This document shows, one piece after another, positions 17,812 through 25,811 of a DNA stretch of 64,000 nt (the first letter of the stretch is position 1; each line of letters starts with the position of its first letter). The DNA comes from Pseudomonas sp. p1(2021b). Lineage in GTDB: Bacteria; Pseudomonadota; Gammaproteobacteria; Pseudomonadales; Pseudomonadaceae. The stretch lies in assembly GCF_020151015.1 (NCBI RefSeq), contig NZ_CP083746.1:248001-312000 (forward strand), in the 5' to 3' direction. Below the pieces are notes generated by a model that saw only the letters and a list, made by a program, of their open reading frames with translations, ran no database searches and was not told where the DNA came from. A program made the position numbers and the translations under genes.

Positions 17812-18582
17812 ATGGCACTGGCCAAGCGCATCATCCCTTGCCTGGACGTGGACAACGGCCGGGTGGTCAAGGGCGTCAAGTTCGAGAACATCCGCGACGC
17901 CGGCGACCCGGTGGAAATCGCCCGCCGTTATGACGAGCAGGGTGCCGACGAGATCACCTTCCTCGACATCACCGCCAGCGTCGACGGCCGCGACACCACC
18001 CTGCATACCGTCGAGCGCATGGCCAGCCAGGTATTCATCCCGCTGACCGTCGGCGGCGGCGTGCGTACCGTGCAGGACATCCGCAACCTGCTCAACGCCG
18101 GTGCCGACAAGGTGTCGATCAACACCGCCGCGGTGTTCAACCCGGAGTTCGTGGGCGAGGCCGCCGACCGTTTCGGTTCGCAGTGCATCGTCGTCGCCAT
18201 CGATGCCAAGAAGGTTTCCGGCCCTGGCGAAACGCCACGCTGGGAGATCTTCACCCATGGCGGGCGCAAGCCGACCGGGCTGGACGCGGTGGAGTGGGCG
18301 AAGAAGATGGAAGGCCTGGGTGCCGGTGAGATCCTGCTGACCAGCATGGACCAGGACGGCATGAAGAGCGGTTTCGACCTGGGCGTCACCCGGGCCATCA
18401 GCGATGCGCTGGGGATTCCGGTGATCGCCTCCGGTGGTGTGGGCAACCTGCAGCACCTGGCCGACGGGATCCTGGAAGGGCATGCCAGTGCCGTGCTGGC
18501 GGCCAGTATCTTCCACTTCGGTGAGTACACGGTGCCGGAGGCCAAGGCCTACATGGCTTCGCGTGGAATTGTCGTTCGCTGA
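17812..18582 (+). CDS. hisF: Imidazole glycerol phosphate synthase, cyclase subunit
   Basis: This 256-residue barrel starts [20 protein letters not shown] with catalytic Asp11. It has [17 protein letters not shown], a second catalytic Asp in [14 protein letters not shown], and ASGGVGNL. It uses ammonia from HisH to cyclise PRFAR to IGP and AICAR. It is the last gene of this his cluster and a REP pair follows immediately. Confidence 0.97.
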   Translation: MALAKRIIPCLDVDNGRVVKGVKFENIRDAGDPVEIARRYDEQGADEITFLDITASVDGRDTTLHTVERMASQVFIPLTVGGGVRTVQDIRNLLNAGADKVSINTAAVFNPEFVGEAADRFGSQCIVVAIDAKKVSGPGETPRWEIFTHGGRKPTGLDAVEWAKKMEGLGAGEILLTSMDQDGMKSGFDLGVTRAISDALGIPVIASGGVGNLQHLADGILEGHASAVLAASIFHFGEYTVPEAKAYMASRGIVVR

Positions 18583-18591
18583 ACGTTGAAC

Positions 18592-18701
18592 GGGGCTGCT
18601 TTGCAGCCCTTTCGCGGCACAAGGCCGCACCTACAGGACAAGCGGTACGCATTCGCCTGTAGGAGCGGCCTTGTGCCGCGAAAGGGCCGCAAAGCGGCCC
18701 C
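18592..18701. repeat. REP pair 1 (GTAGGAGCGGCC family), inverted
   Basis: Two REP palindromes in opposite orientation fill the gap between the convergent hisF and cbcV. They can fold into a large stem and act as a bidirectional mRNA-end element. Confidence 0.85.
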
Positions 18702-18711
18702 GATAGCGCAA

Positions 18712-19890
18712 TCACCCGTGGCTTTTGCCCAGCAACGCGTGATACAGCTCGCTGTCGCCGAGAATCCCTACCACCTTGTCGTTCTCCTGCAGCACCAGCT
18801 TGTTGCCGGTGTGGTAGCGGATCTGCAAGGCATCGCGCATGCCGATGTTGGCACTGACCAGAGTCGGCTTGCGGCCCAAGGTCTCCACATCCTGCCCCGG
18901 CGCCCAATTCTGCAGGTCCAGACCATTCTGGCCCTGGCGGGCGCGCTTGATCGAACCGCCTTCGCCCAAGTCCAGCCAGGAGTCGCCGCTCGGGTCCAGG
19001 CATACCGAGCCGTTGACCCGCTTGCAGTTGTCCAGGCTGCGCATCAGGCTGCGGCCGCACAGGACGTTGAGCGGGTTGGTGTGGGCCACGAAGGTCCGCA
19101 CGTAGTCGTCAGCTGGGTTGAGGACGATCTCCTCGGGCTTGCTGTACTGGATGATCCGGCCATCTTTCATGATGGCGATGCGGCTGCCCAGCTTCAGGGC
19201 TTCATCCAGGTCGTGGCTCACGAACACGATGGTCTTGCTCAGTTTGCTCTGCAGGGCCAGCAGTTCGTCCTGCAGGCCCTGGCGGATCAGCGGGTCGAGG
19301 GCCGAGAAGGGTTCGTCCATCAGCAGGATGTCGGCATCCATGGCCAGCGCACGGGCCAGGCCCACACGCTGCTGCATGCCGCCGGACAGCTCGTCGGGCT
19401 TCTTGTTGCGCCACTGGGTCAGGCCCACCAGCTCGAGCTTCTCGTCCACCAGCTTGCGCCGCTCCTTCTCGGGGCGGCCCTGCATCTCCAGGCCGAAGCT
19501 GATGTTCTCGCGCACCGTCAGCCAAGGCATCAGGGCGAACTTCTGGAACACCATGGCGATGCGCTTGGTGCGCATCATCTTCAGCTCTGCCGGGGTGCAG
19601 TGGGCGATGTCGATGTGCTTGCCTTCATGCTCGACGAACAGCTTGCCACGGCTGACGGTGTTCAGGCCGTTGATGCAGCGCAGCAGGCTGGACTTGCCCG
19701 AGCCGGACAGGCCCATGAGCACGCAGATCTCGCCTTTCTTGATATCCAGGTTGGCTTTTTCGACGCCCACCACCAGGCCGGTCTTCTTGAGGATCTGCTC
19801 GCGGGTTTGGCCCTGGTCGAGCAGCGACAGCGCTTCGCGTGGCTTGTTGGAGAAGATGACGTCGACGTCTTCGAAACGAATGATGCTCAT
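18712..19890 (-). CDS. cbcV: Choline/betaine ABC transporter ATP-binding protein
   Basis: This 392-residue ProV/OpuAA-type ATPase shows Walker A GLSGSGKSS near residue 60, the signature LSGGMQQR, Walker B ILLMDEPFSALDP, and the switch His in FVSHDLDEALKLG. A C-terminal CBS-like region (residues ~270-392) ends KLVLQENDKVVGILGDSELYHALLG. It overlaps cbcW by 4 bp. In P. aeruginosa and P. putida, CbcXWV imports choline and, with other binding proteins, betaine and carnitine. CaiX encoded nearby probably uses the same CbcWV core. Confidence 0.93.
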   Translation of the reverse strand: MSIIRFEDVDVIFSNKPREALSLLDQGQTREQILKKTGLVVGVEKANLDIKKGEICVLMGLSGSGKSSLLRCINGLNTVSRGKLFVEHEGKHIDIAHCTPAELKMMRTKRIAMVFQKFALMPWLTVRENISFGLEMQGRPEKERRKLVDEKLELVGLTQWRNKKPDELSGGMQQRVGLARALAMDADILLMDEPFSALDPLIRQGLQDELLALQSKLSKTIVFVSHDLDEALKLGSRIAIMKDGRIIQYSKPEEIVLNPADDYVRTFVAHTNPLNVLCGRSLMRSLDNCKRVNGSVCLDPSGDSWLDLGEGGSIKRARQGQNGLDLQNWAPGQDVETLGRKPTLVSANIGMRDALQIRYHTGNKLVLQENDKVVGILGDSELYHALLGKSHG

Positions 19891-20732
19891 GACTCACCTC
19901 GCGCCGGCAGCTCAGGTTGCTTGCAGATACGGTCCAGCATGATCGCCAGCAGCACGATCGCCAGGCCGGCCTCGAAGCCGAGGGCGATATCGGCGGTGTT
20001 CAGTGCGTTGACCACGGGCTTGCCCAGGCCGTCGGCGCCCACCAGGGCGGCGATCACGACCATCGACAGCGACAGCATGATGCATTGGGTGACGCCTGCG
20101 GCGATGCTCGGCATCGCGTGGGGCAGTTCGATGCGGGTCAGCAGCTGGCGGCGCGAGCAGCCAAAGGCCTTGCCGGCATCGAGCAGCTCCTGCGGCACAT
20201 CGCAGATGCCCAGGTAGGTGAGGCGGATGGGCGCGGCGATGGCGAACACCACCGTGGAAATCAGCCCCGGAACCACGCCCAGGCCGAACAGGGTCAGGGT
20301 CGGGATCAGGTAGACGAAGGTCGGCACCGTCTGCATCAGGTCCAGGACCGGGCGCATGGCGGTGTAGAACATTGGCTTGTGCGCAGCGACGATGCCCAGG
20401 GGCACGCCGATGGCCACGCAGACCACCGTGGCGAAGGTCACCTGCGCCAGGGTTTCCATGGTTTCCTGCCAGTAACCCAGGTTGAAGATGAGCAGGAACG
20501 AGAGAGCGACGAAAGCGGTCAGCGCCCATTTGCGCTGGATGAAGTGCGCCAGGGCGGCGAACAGGGCGATGAGGACGTAGGGGTTGAACCAGGTCAGGGA
20601 GCTGGTAACTCCGCTGATCATGAACTCGAGGCCCTGGGCGATGGCATCGAAATAGCTGGCGCCGTTCTGGGTCAGCCATTCGACGAAGGAGGCGATGTAC
20701 TGCCCCAGCGGTATTTTCTGATCGATAAGCAT
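19887..20732 (-). CDS. cbcW: Choline/betaine ABC transporter permease
   Basis: This 281-residue ProW-type permease has about six membrane helices and the family core TVPTFVYLIPTLTLFGLGVVPGLISTVVFA. The coupling loop is VPQELLDAGKAFGCSRRQLLTRIELP, and LSLSMVVIAALVGADGLG follows. The gene lies 91 bp after cbcX and overlaps cbcV. Confidence 0.94.
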   Translation of the reverse strand: MLIDQKIPLGQYIASFVEWLTQNGASYFDAIAQGLEFMISGVTSSLTWFNPYVLIALFAALAHFIQRKWALTAFVALSFLLIFNLGYWQETMETLAQVTFATVVCVAIGVPLGIVAAHKPMFYTAMRPVLDLMQTVPTFVYLIPTLTLFGLGVVPGLISTVVFAIAAPIRLTYLGICDVPQELLDAGKAFGCSRRQLLTRIELPHAMPSIAAGVTQCIMLSLSMVVIAALVGADGLGKPVVNALNTADIALGFEAGLAIVLLAIMLDRICKQPELPARGES

Positions 20733-20823
20733 GATAGCGAGCTTCCACCTGCAAAGATTGAAATCAGTCCGGGGCGGGCGAGCCCACCCCGAGGTAGTGC
20801 CAATTGCTACTGCATCCTTGTTG

Positions 20824-21771
20824 TTATTGCGTCAGTTTGGCCTTGGCCGCCTCCAGCCCCGGTTTGCCGTCCACGGTCGTCACCCCGGCCAGCCAGGTGT
20901 CGAGCACTTGCGGATTGTTCTTCAGCCACGCCTTGGCGGCAGCCTCGGGCTTCATCTTGTCGTCCAGCACGTTACCCATCAGGGTGCTTTCCATGTCGAG
21001 GGTGAACGACAGGTTCTTCAGCAACTGGCCAACGTTGCTGCATTCCTGTGTGTAGCCCTTGCGGGTATTGGTCAGCACGGTCGCCTTGCCGAATTCGGGG
21101 CCGAAGAAATCATCCCCGCCGGACAGGTACTGCATCTTGAAACGCTTGTTCATCGGGTGCGGTTCCCAGCCCAGGAACACCACCGCCTCGCCGCGCTTCT
21201 GCGAACGGTCCACCTGCGACAGCATGCCTGCCTCGCTGGACTGGACCAGCTTGAAGCCGGCGTCCTTCAGGCCGAAGGCGTTCTTGTCGATCATGCCCTG
21301 GATGGTGCGGTTGCCATCGTTGCCAGGCTCGATGCCGTAGATCTTGCTGCCCAGTTCTTTCTTGAACTTGGGGATGTCGGCGAAATCCTTCAGGCCTTTG
21401 TCGTACAGCGCCTGGGGCACCGCCAGGGTGTACTTGGCGTTCTCCAGGTTGGCGCGCACCGTCTCGACCGTCCCGGCGTCGCGGTACTGCTTGATGTCGT
21501 TCTCCATGGTCGGCATCCAGTTGCCGAGGAACACGTCCAGGTCCTTGCCGGCGGCCAGCGACTTGTAGGTCACCGGTACCGAGATCATGTTGGTGTGGGT
21601 CTTGTAGCCCAGGGCTTCGAGGACAACGCTGGTGACGGCGGTGGTCACGGTGATGTCGGTCCAGCCGACATCCGAGAACCGTACCGTCTGGCACTGCTCG
21701 GGCTCTACGGCCTGAGCCAGCAGAGGTGTAGCGAGCATCGCGGCCAGCAAGAGCGAGGGTGAACCTTTCAT
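20824..21771 (-). CDS. cbcX: Choline-binding periplasmic protein of CbcXWV
   Basis: This 315-residue OpuAC/ChoX-type binding protein has a signal peptide at residues 1-21 (ending AQA). Aromatic residues that form the quaternary-ammonium cage in this family can be seen in SDVGWTDI, FLGNWMPTM and FLGWEPHPMNKRF. Start ATG 21771 has GGAG at good spacing and begins the signal peptide. An upstream in-frame Met would add about 125 residues of non-coding character. It is first in the cbcXWV operon and transcribed divergently from sdaA. The shared region holds a 21-bp-period operator candidate. Confidence 0.94.
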   Translation of the reverse strand: MKGSPSLLLAAMLATPLLAQAVEPEQCQTVRFSDVGWTDITVTTAVTSVVLEALGYKTHTNMISVPVTYKSLAAGKDLDVFLGNWMPTMENDIKQYRDAGTVETVRANLENAKYTLAVPQALYDKGLKDFADIPKFKKELGSKIYGIEPGNDGNRTIQGMIDKNAFGLKDAGFKLVQSSEAGMLSQVDRSQKRGEAVVFLGWEPHPMNKRFKMQYLSGGDDFFGPEFGKATVLTNTRKGYTQECSNVGQLLKNLSFTLDMESTLMGNVLDDKMKPEAAAKAWLKNNPQVLDTWLAGVTTVDGKPGLEAAKAKLTQ

Positions 21772-21927
21772 GGTGGACTCCTGTGATTTTTTCTTCGGGT
21801 TTCTCGCGGGGCGCCGGGCTTTCTCTAGGCTCCGGTCGACCAGGCCTGCAGAGGGCAGGTTGCGAGGCCGTGTATTACGAGTCGCTTTCGATAATCCCCC
21901 AGCGTTCGGCAATCGCCTACTGGTGGG

Positions 21928-21976
21928 GTCGTAACCAGTACAGGACGGGTCGCATCCAGTAAGGGCAATGTCGCAT
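21928..21976. promoter_or_regulatory. Three direct GTCGYAW boxes at 21-bp period (AraC-type operator)
   Basis: GTCGTAACCAGTA (21928), GTCGCATCCAGTA (21949) and GTCGCATATGG (21970) lie on the plus strand exactly 21 bp apart, two helical turns. AraC-family activators typically bind direct half-sites with this spacing. The boxes sit between divergent cbcX and sdaA, both GbdR targets in P. aeruginosa. GbdR as the binder is inference. Confidence 0.65.
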
Positions 21977-22213
21977 ATGGATTTTTCCACCCTCCGCCGG
22001 GTGTTTTTGCGTCGCCAGGCCCCCTGAAAACGGCGGTCATGTGACCCGGACAGAGCGGCGTTGGTGGACAAAAGTACGTCGGTTGCAGACGGCGGGTGGT
22101 GGGTCAAAAGCCTGATGATGCGTGCATTCGCGGCAACCCGCGTCATTAGCCTAGCAGTTGCTCATCCCGCCATATGCCGCGGGCAGACAAGCCCATCAAG
22201 AGGTGATTCGACA

Positions 22214-23590
22214 ATGGCCATCAGCGTGTTCGACCTGTTCAAGATCGGTGTCGGGCCTTCCAGCTCCCATACCGTTGGCCCCATGCGTGCTGGCGCCCTG
22301 TTCGTCCAGGGCCTGCGTGAACGAGGCGAGCTGGAGCAGGTGCGGCGAGTGGAAGTGCGGCTGTACGGCTCGCTGTCGGCCACTGGTGTCGGCCACGGTA
22401 CCGACAACGCCACGGTCATGGGCCTGATGGGCGAATGGCCTGACGCCATCGACCCCACGGTGATCGCCCCACGTATCGCCGAGCTGCGCGAAACCAATAC
22501 CTTGCAGCTCGATGGCCGCCTGCCGGTCGAGTTCGTCTGGGCGCGCGACATGCTGCTGCTGGATGAGAATCTGCCCTACCACCCCAATGCCATGACCCTG
22601 ATCGCCGAAGGCGCGCAGGGCGAGTTGCACCGCGACACCTACTATTCGGTCGGTGGCGGCTTCGTCGTCGATGCCGCCCAGGCCGCCAGCGGTGTGCTGG
22701 ACGCCGACCAGACCGTGCTGCCGTACGATTTCAACAGCGCGGCCGAGCTGCTGCAGCTGTGCAAGCAAAACGACCTGCGCGTGTCGCAATTGATGATGGA
22801 GAACGAGAAGGCCTGGCGCAGCGAGGAAGAGATCCGTGCCGGCCTGCTCAAACTCTGGAACGCCATGCAGGAATGCGTGAACAACGGCCTCAAGTACGAA
22901 GGCACGCTGCCTGGCGGGCTGAATGTTCGCCGCCGCGCTGCCAAGTTGCATCGCAGCCTGCAGGAGCTGGGCAAGCCCAACGTCATCGGTTCGACCATGA
23001 GTGCCATGGAATGGGTGAACCTGTTCGCCCTGGCGGTCAACGAAGAGAACGCCGCTGGCGGGCGTATGGTCACCGCGCCCACCAACGGCGCGGCCGGTAT
23101 CATCCCGGCGGTGTTGCACTACTACATGCGTTTCTCCGACGTGGTGGACGAATCCAACGTCGTGGACTTCTTCCTCAGTGCGGCTGCGGTCGGCATCCTG
23201 TGCAAGAAGAACGCTTCCATTTCGGGTGCCGAGGTCGGCTGCCAGGGTGAGGTCGGTTCGGCCTGCGCCATGGCTGCTGCAGGCCTTGCCGAAGTGCTGG
23301 GCGCGACCCCGCCGCAGGTGGAAAACGCCGCCGAGATCGCCCTTGAGCACAACCTGGGCCTGACCTGCGATCCGGTCGGTGGCCTGGTCCAGGTGCCGTG
23401 CATCGAGCGCAACGCCATTGCCGCTGTGAAAGCGATCAACGCCGTACAGATGGCCCTGCGTGGCGATGGCGAGCACTTCATCTCCCTGGATCAGGTGATT
23501 CGCACCATGCGTGACACCGGCGCCGACATGCACGACAAGTACAAGGAAACGTCCCGTGGCGGCCTTGCGGTCAGTGCCATCGAGTGCTGA
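22214..23590 (+). CDS. sdaA: L-serine ammonia-lyase, iron-sulfur type
   Basis: This 458-residue single-chain L-serine deaminase makes pyruvate and ammonia. The N-terminal beta part begins [24 protein letters not shown]. The alpha part carries the Fe-S cysteines: [21 protein letters not shown] and [22 protein letters not shown] 22214 is the family start. In this context it disposes of the serine made from glycine betaine and sarcosine through glyA. Its P. aeruginosa counterpart beside gbdR is usually called sdaB. Confidence 0.95.
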   Translation: MAISVFDLFKIGVGPSSSHTVGPMRAGALFVQGLRERGELEQVRRVEVRLYGSLSATGVGHGTDNATVMGLMGEWPDAIDPTVIAPRIAELRETNTLQLDGRLPVEFVWARDMLLLDENLPYHPNAMTLIAEGAQGELHRDTYYSVGGGFVVDAAQAASGVLDADQTVLPYDFNSAAELLQLCKQNDLRVSQLMMENEKAWRSEEEIRAGLLKLWNAMQECVNNGLKYEGTLPGGLNVRRRAAKLHRSLQELGKPNVIGSTMSAMEWVNLFALAVNEENAAGGRMVTAPTNGAAGIIPAVLHYYMRFSDVVDESNVVDFFLSAAAVGILCKKNASISGAEVGCQGEVGSACAMAAAGLAEVLGATPPQVENAAEIALEHNLGLTCDPVGGLVQVPCIERNAIAAVKAINAVQMALRGDGEHFISLDQVIRTMRDTGADMHDKYKETSRGGLAVSAIEC

Positions 23591-23614
23591 TGCGCCATTC
23601 TGGCCCAAATCTGA

Positions 23615-23641
23615 CCGGTGTGCCGCCTGCTGGCGCACCGG
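23615..23641. terminator. Hairpin after sdaA
   Basis: CCGGTGTGCC (23615-23624) pairs with GGCGCACCGG (23632-23641) with one G-T wobble and a 7-base loop, 25 bp after the sdaA stop. It lacks a T-run. It could be a weak terminator or mRNA 3'-end stem. Confidence 0.4.
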
Positions 23642-23866
23642 CAGCCTACCGATCGTCGCGTGTCGCTACGCGAAAGGGCTTTGTCGGTGACACTTAAGTC
23701 TGTCGCTTCTGGGCAACCTTCCCACAAGTGCTACCGAATTGCTCAAACGTTACAGGTGAAGGCGCTGCCTCGCCTGTTTGCGCTTATTTATCCGACCCGA
23801 GAAAAGGCCCGAAAACCGCGCAGCGCGACGTCGTTTTTGGGTTTTTTTGAATAGCCGTTCAATTTA

Positions 23867-23880
23867 GGCACGGCGTTTGC
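23867..23880 (+). promoter_or_regulatory. Sigma-54 promoter upstream of gbdR
   Basis: AGGCACGGCGTTTGC has the invariant GG (23867-23868) and GC (23879-23880) exactly 10 bases apart and matches TGGCACG-N4-TTGC closely. A transcript would start near 23892, leaving a leader of about 85 bases. RpoN-dependent expression of gbdR through NtrC/CbrB has been described in P. aeruginosa, as far as I recall. Confidence 0.7.
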
Positions 23881-23977
23881 GTTGAAGTTGGCAAAGCCCC
23901 TGCATACGAACTGGGGCCATGACAAGAAACAGTGCCCGCCTGAGGCACGCCCTGCATTGTGCGAGGAGAAATCCGCG

Positions 23978-25084
23978 ATGACGACCTACACCTCCGGGAA
24001 TCCGACCCAGAACCGCACCGCTCCCCAGTCCATCGGGTTTCTCCTGTTGGACAACTTCACCCTCATTTCCCTCGCTTCCGCCGTCGAGCCGCTGCGCATG
24101 GCCAACCAGCTGTCCGGCCGCGAGCTGTACCGCTGGCATACCCTGACCGTCGATGGTGGCCAGGTCTGGGCCAGCGACGGCCTGCAGATCACCCCGGATG
24201 CGGCGATGCACAGTGCGCCACCCATGGACACGGTGATCGTCTGCGGCGGTGTGGGTATCCAGCGCACGGTCACCCGTGAGCACGTCACCTGGCTGCAGGC
24301 CCAGGCCCGGCAGTCGCGCCGCCTGGGTGCGGTGTGCACCGGCAGCTGGGCGCTGGCCTGTGCCGGCCTGCTCGATGGCTTCGATTGCAGTGTGCACTGG
24401 GAATGTCTGGCGGCCATGCAGGAGGCCTTCCCGCGGGTCAACATGAGCACGCGCCTGTTCACCCTCGACCGCAACCGCTTCACCAGCTCCGGCGGCACCG
24501 CGCCGCTGGACATGATGCTGCACCTGATCAGCCGCGACCATGGCCGCGAGCTGTCGGCTGCGATCTCCGAGATGTTCGTCTACGAGCGCATCCGCAACGA
24601 GCAGGACCATCAGCGCGTGCCGCTCAAGCATATGCTTGGCACCAACCAGCCGAAGCTGCAGGAGATCGTGGCGCTGATGGAGGCCAACCTGGAAGAGCCG
24701 ATCGACCTGGACGAACTGGCCGTGTACGTGTCGGTGTCGCGTCGTCAGCTCGAGCGGTTGTTCCAGAAATACCTGCACTGCTCGCCGTCGCGCTACTACC
24801 TGAAGCTGCGCCTGATCCGCGCGCGTCAGCTGCTCAAGCAGACGCCCATGTCGATCATCGAGGTGGCCTCGGTATGCGGCTTCGTTTCAACGCCGCACTT
24901 CTCCAAGTGCTACCGCGAATACTTCGGCATTCCGCCGCGTGACGAGCGTGTGGGCTCCAACACTGCCCAGCAGGTAGCGATGATGCCGATCCCGCAGGCC
25001 ATGGCCCTGACCCCGCACGCCGGCCCGATGGCTTCGCTGAGCCAGGCGCGCAACGAGTCGACGTTCGCCAGCGTAAGGCTCTGA
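23978..25084 (+). CDS. gbdR: GbdR, glycine-betaine-responsive AraC-family activator
   Basis: This 368-residue regulator has an N-terminal class I amidotransferase-like (GlxA/DJ-1) domain, residues ~15-190 (SIGFLLLDNFTLISLASAVEPLR, GAVCTGSWALACAGLLDG). A C-terminal AraC domain with two HTH motifs, residues ~225-330, follows (IDLDELAVYVSVSRRQLERLFQ and SIIEVASVCGFVSTPHFSKCYRE). GAGGAG precedes ATG 23978. It senses betaine or dimethylglycine and activates the gbc, dgc, sox and cbc genes, all present in this window. Confidence 0.95.
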   Translation: MTTYTSGNPTQNRTAPQSIGFLLLDNFTLISLASAVEPLRMANQLSGRELYRWHTLTVDGGQVWASDGLQITPDAAMHSAPPMDTVIVCGGVGIQRTVTREHVTWLQAQARQSRRLGAVCTGSWALACAGLLDGFDCSVHWECLAAMQEAFPRVNMSTRLFTLDRNRFTSSGGTAPLDMMLHLISRDHGRELSAAISEMFVYERIRNEQDHQRVPLKHMLGTNQPKLQEIVALMEANLEEPIDLDELAVYVSVSRRQLERLFQKYLHCSPSRYYLKLRLIRARQLLKQTPMSIIEVASVCGFVSTPHFSKCYREYFGIPPRDERVGSNTAQQVAMMPIPQAMALTPHAGPMASLSQARNESTFASVRL

Positions 25085-25096
25085 AGCAAACGCATA

Positions 25097-25194
25097 CCCC
25101 CTGTGGGAGCGGGCTTGCCCCGCGATTGCGTCGACAGGAACAACACTGTTGTTGCTACTGACGCCATCGCGGGACAAGCCCGCTCCTAAGGGGG
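25097..25194. repeat. REP pair 2 (GTGGGAGCGGG family), inverted
   Basis: Two opposed REP units with a ~40-bp spacer lie after gbdR. The right unit ends in TTTTT on the plus strand, so the pair can also terminate gbdR. Confidence 0.85.
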
Positions 25195-25219
25195 TTTTTG
25201 TATGCGATGAAAAGGTAGA

Positions 25220-25477
25220 TCAGGGGCGTTTGTTGAATTGGGCCAATGCCGGCAGCAACTGCTTTTCGATGGCCTGGCGCACCGCCGGCAGGATGGTGGC
25301 GCTGCTGGTGTACATTTGTTCGACCATCCCTTTGAGGGCCCGTGCGTTGGGCTCGGTCAAGCCGCGTACCACCGCTTCGCAAGCCTGCTCGGCCGTGGCG
25401 CCTGCCGGCATCTCGAAGCCCAGGGCGCGCAGGTGGCCCAGCAGGTCGTCTTGGTCAATCAAATCCGCATGCATCAT
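25220..25477 (-). CDS. Small conserved hypothetical protein
   Basis: This 85-residue soluble, mostly helical protein begins MMHADLIDQDDLLGHLRALGFE and has no membrane segment or catalytic motif. Start ATG 25477 was chosen because AAGGAC lies upstream; a longer in-frame start adds a non-coding-looking leader. It converges on gbdR across the REP pair. I do not recognise the family. Confidence 0.6.
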   Translation of the reverse strand: MMHADLIDQDDLLGHLRALGFEMPAGATAEQACEAVVRGLTEPNARALKGMVEQMYTSSATILPAVRQAIEKQLLPALAQFNKRP

Positions 25478-25692
25478 GGTTTCTTGTCCTTGTTTGCCGC
25501 TGTGATTTACGACCGATTCTGTGTTCATGGCGACACACCCGCAAGGGCAGAATATCGCAATGGCCGCTTTGGCTAAGAACAGGTCGTTCCCGGCTAAATC
25601 CATTGTCGGGGAAGCCAGCAAACTGGCCTCATTCACGGTACGGAGGGCTTGGTCACCCTCACTCGTTAAAGTGGATGTTTGCTCGCTCTTGG

Positions 25693-25740
25693 CCCCGGAT
25701 GCTCACGGCTTTCCGGGGTTATTTTTTTGTGCAAGCCGTG
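25693..25740 (+). promoter_or_regulatory. Terminator-like hairpin with competing stem before the protease gene
   Basis: CCCCGGA (25693-25699) pairs with TCCGGGG (25712-25718), and a T-run follows at 25722-25728, as in an intrinsic terminator. The loop segment CACGGCTT (25704-25711) is an exact complement of AAGCCGTG (25733-25740), so a pseudoknot or alternative stem is possible. It lies 72 bp before the protease ATG. It may be a leader attenuator or the end of a lost gene. Confidence 0.5.
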
Positions 25741-25811
25741 AGTTCTGCCAGTGATGCTTGCCTGGCCTCCTGCGATTCAATCGAGCTGAATTCTTTCGCT
25801 CGAGCAGGACT

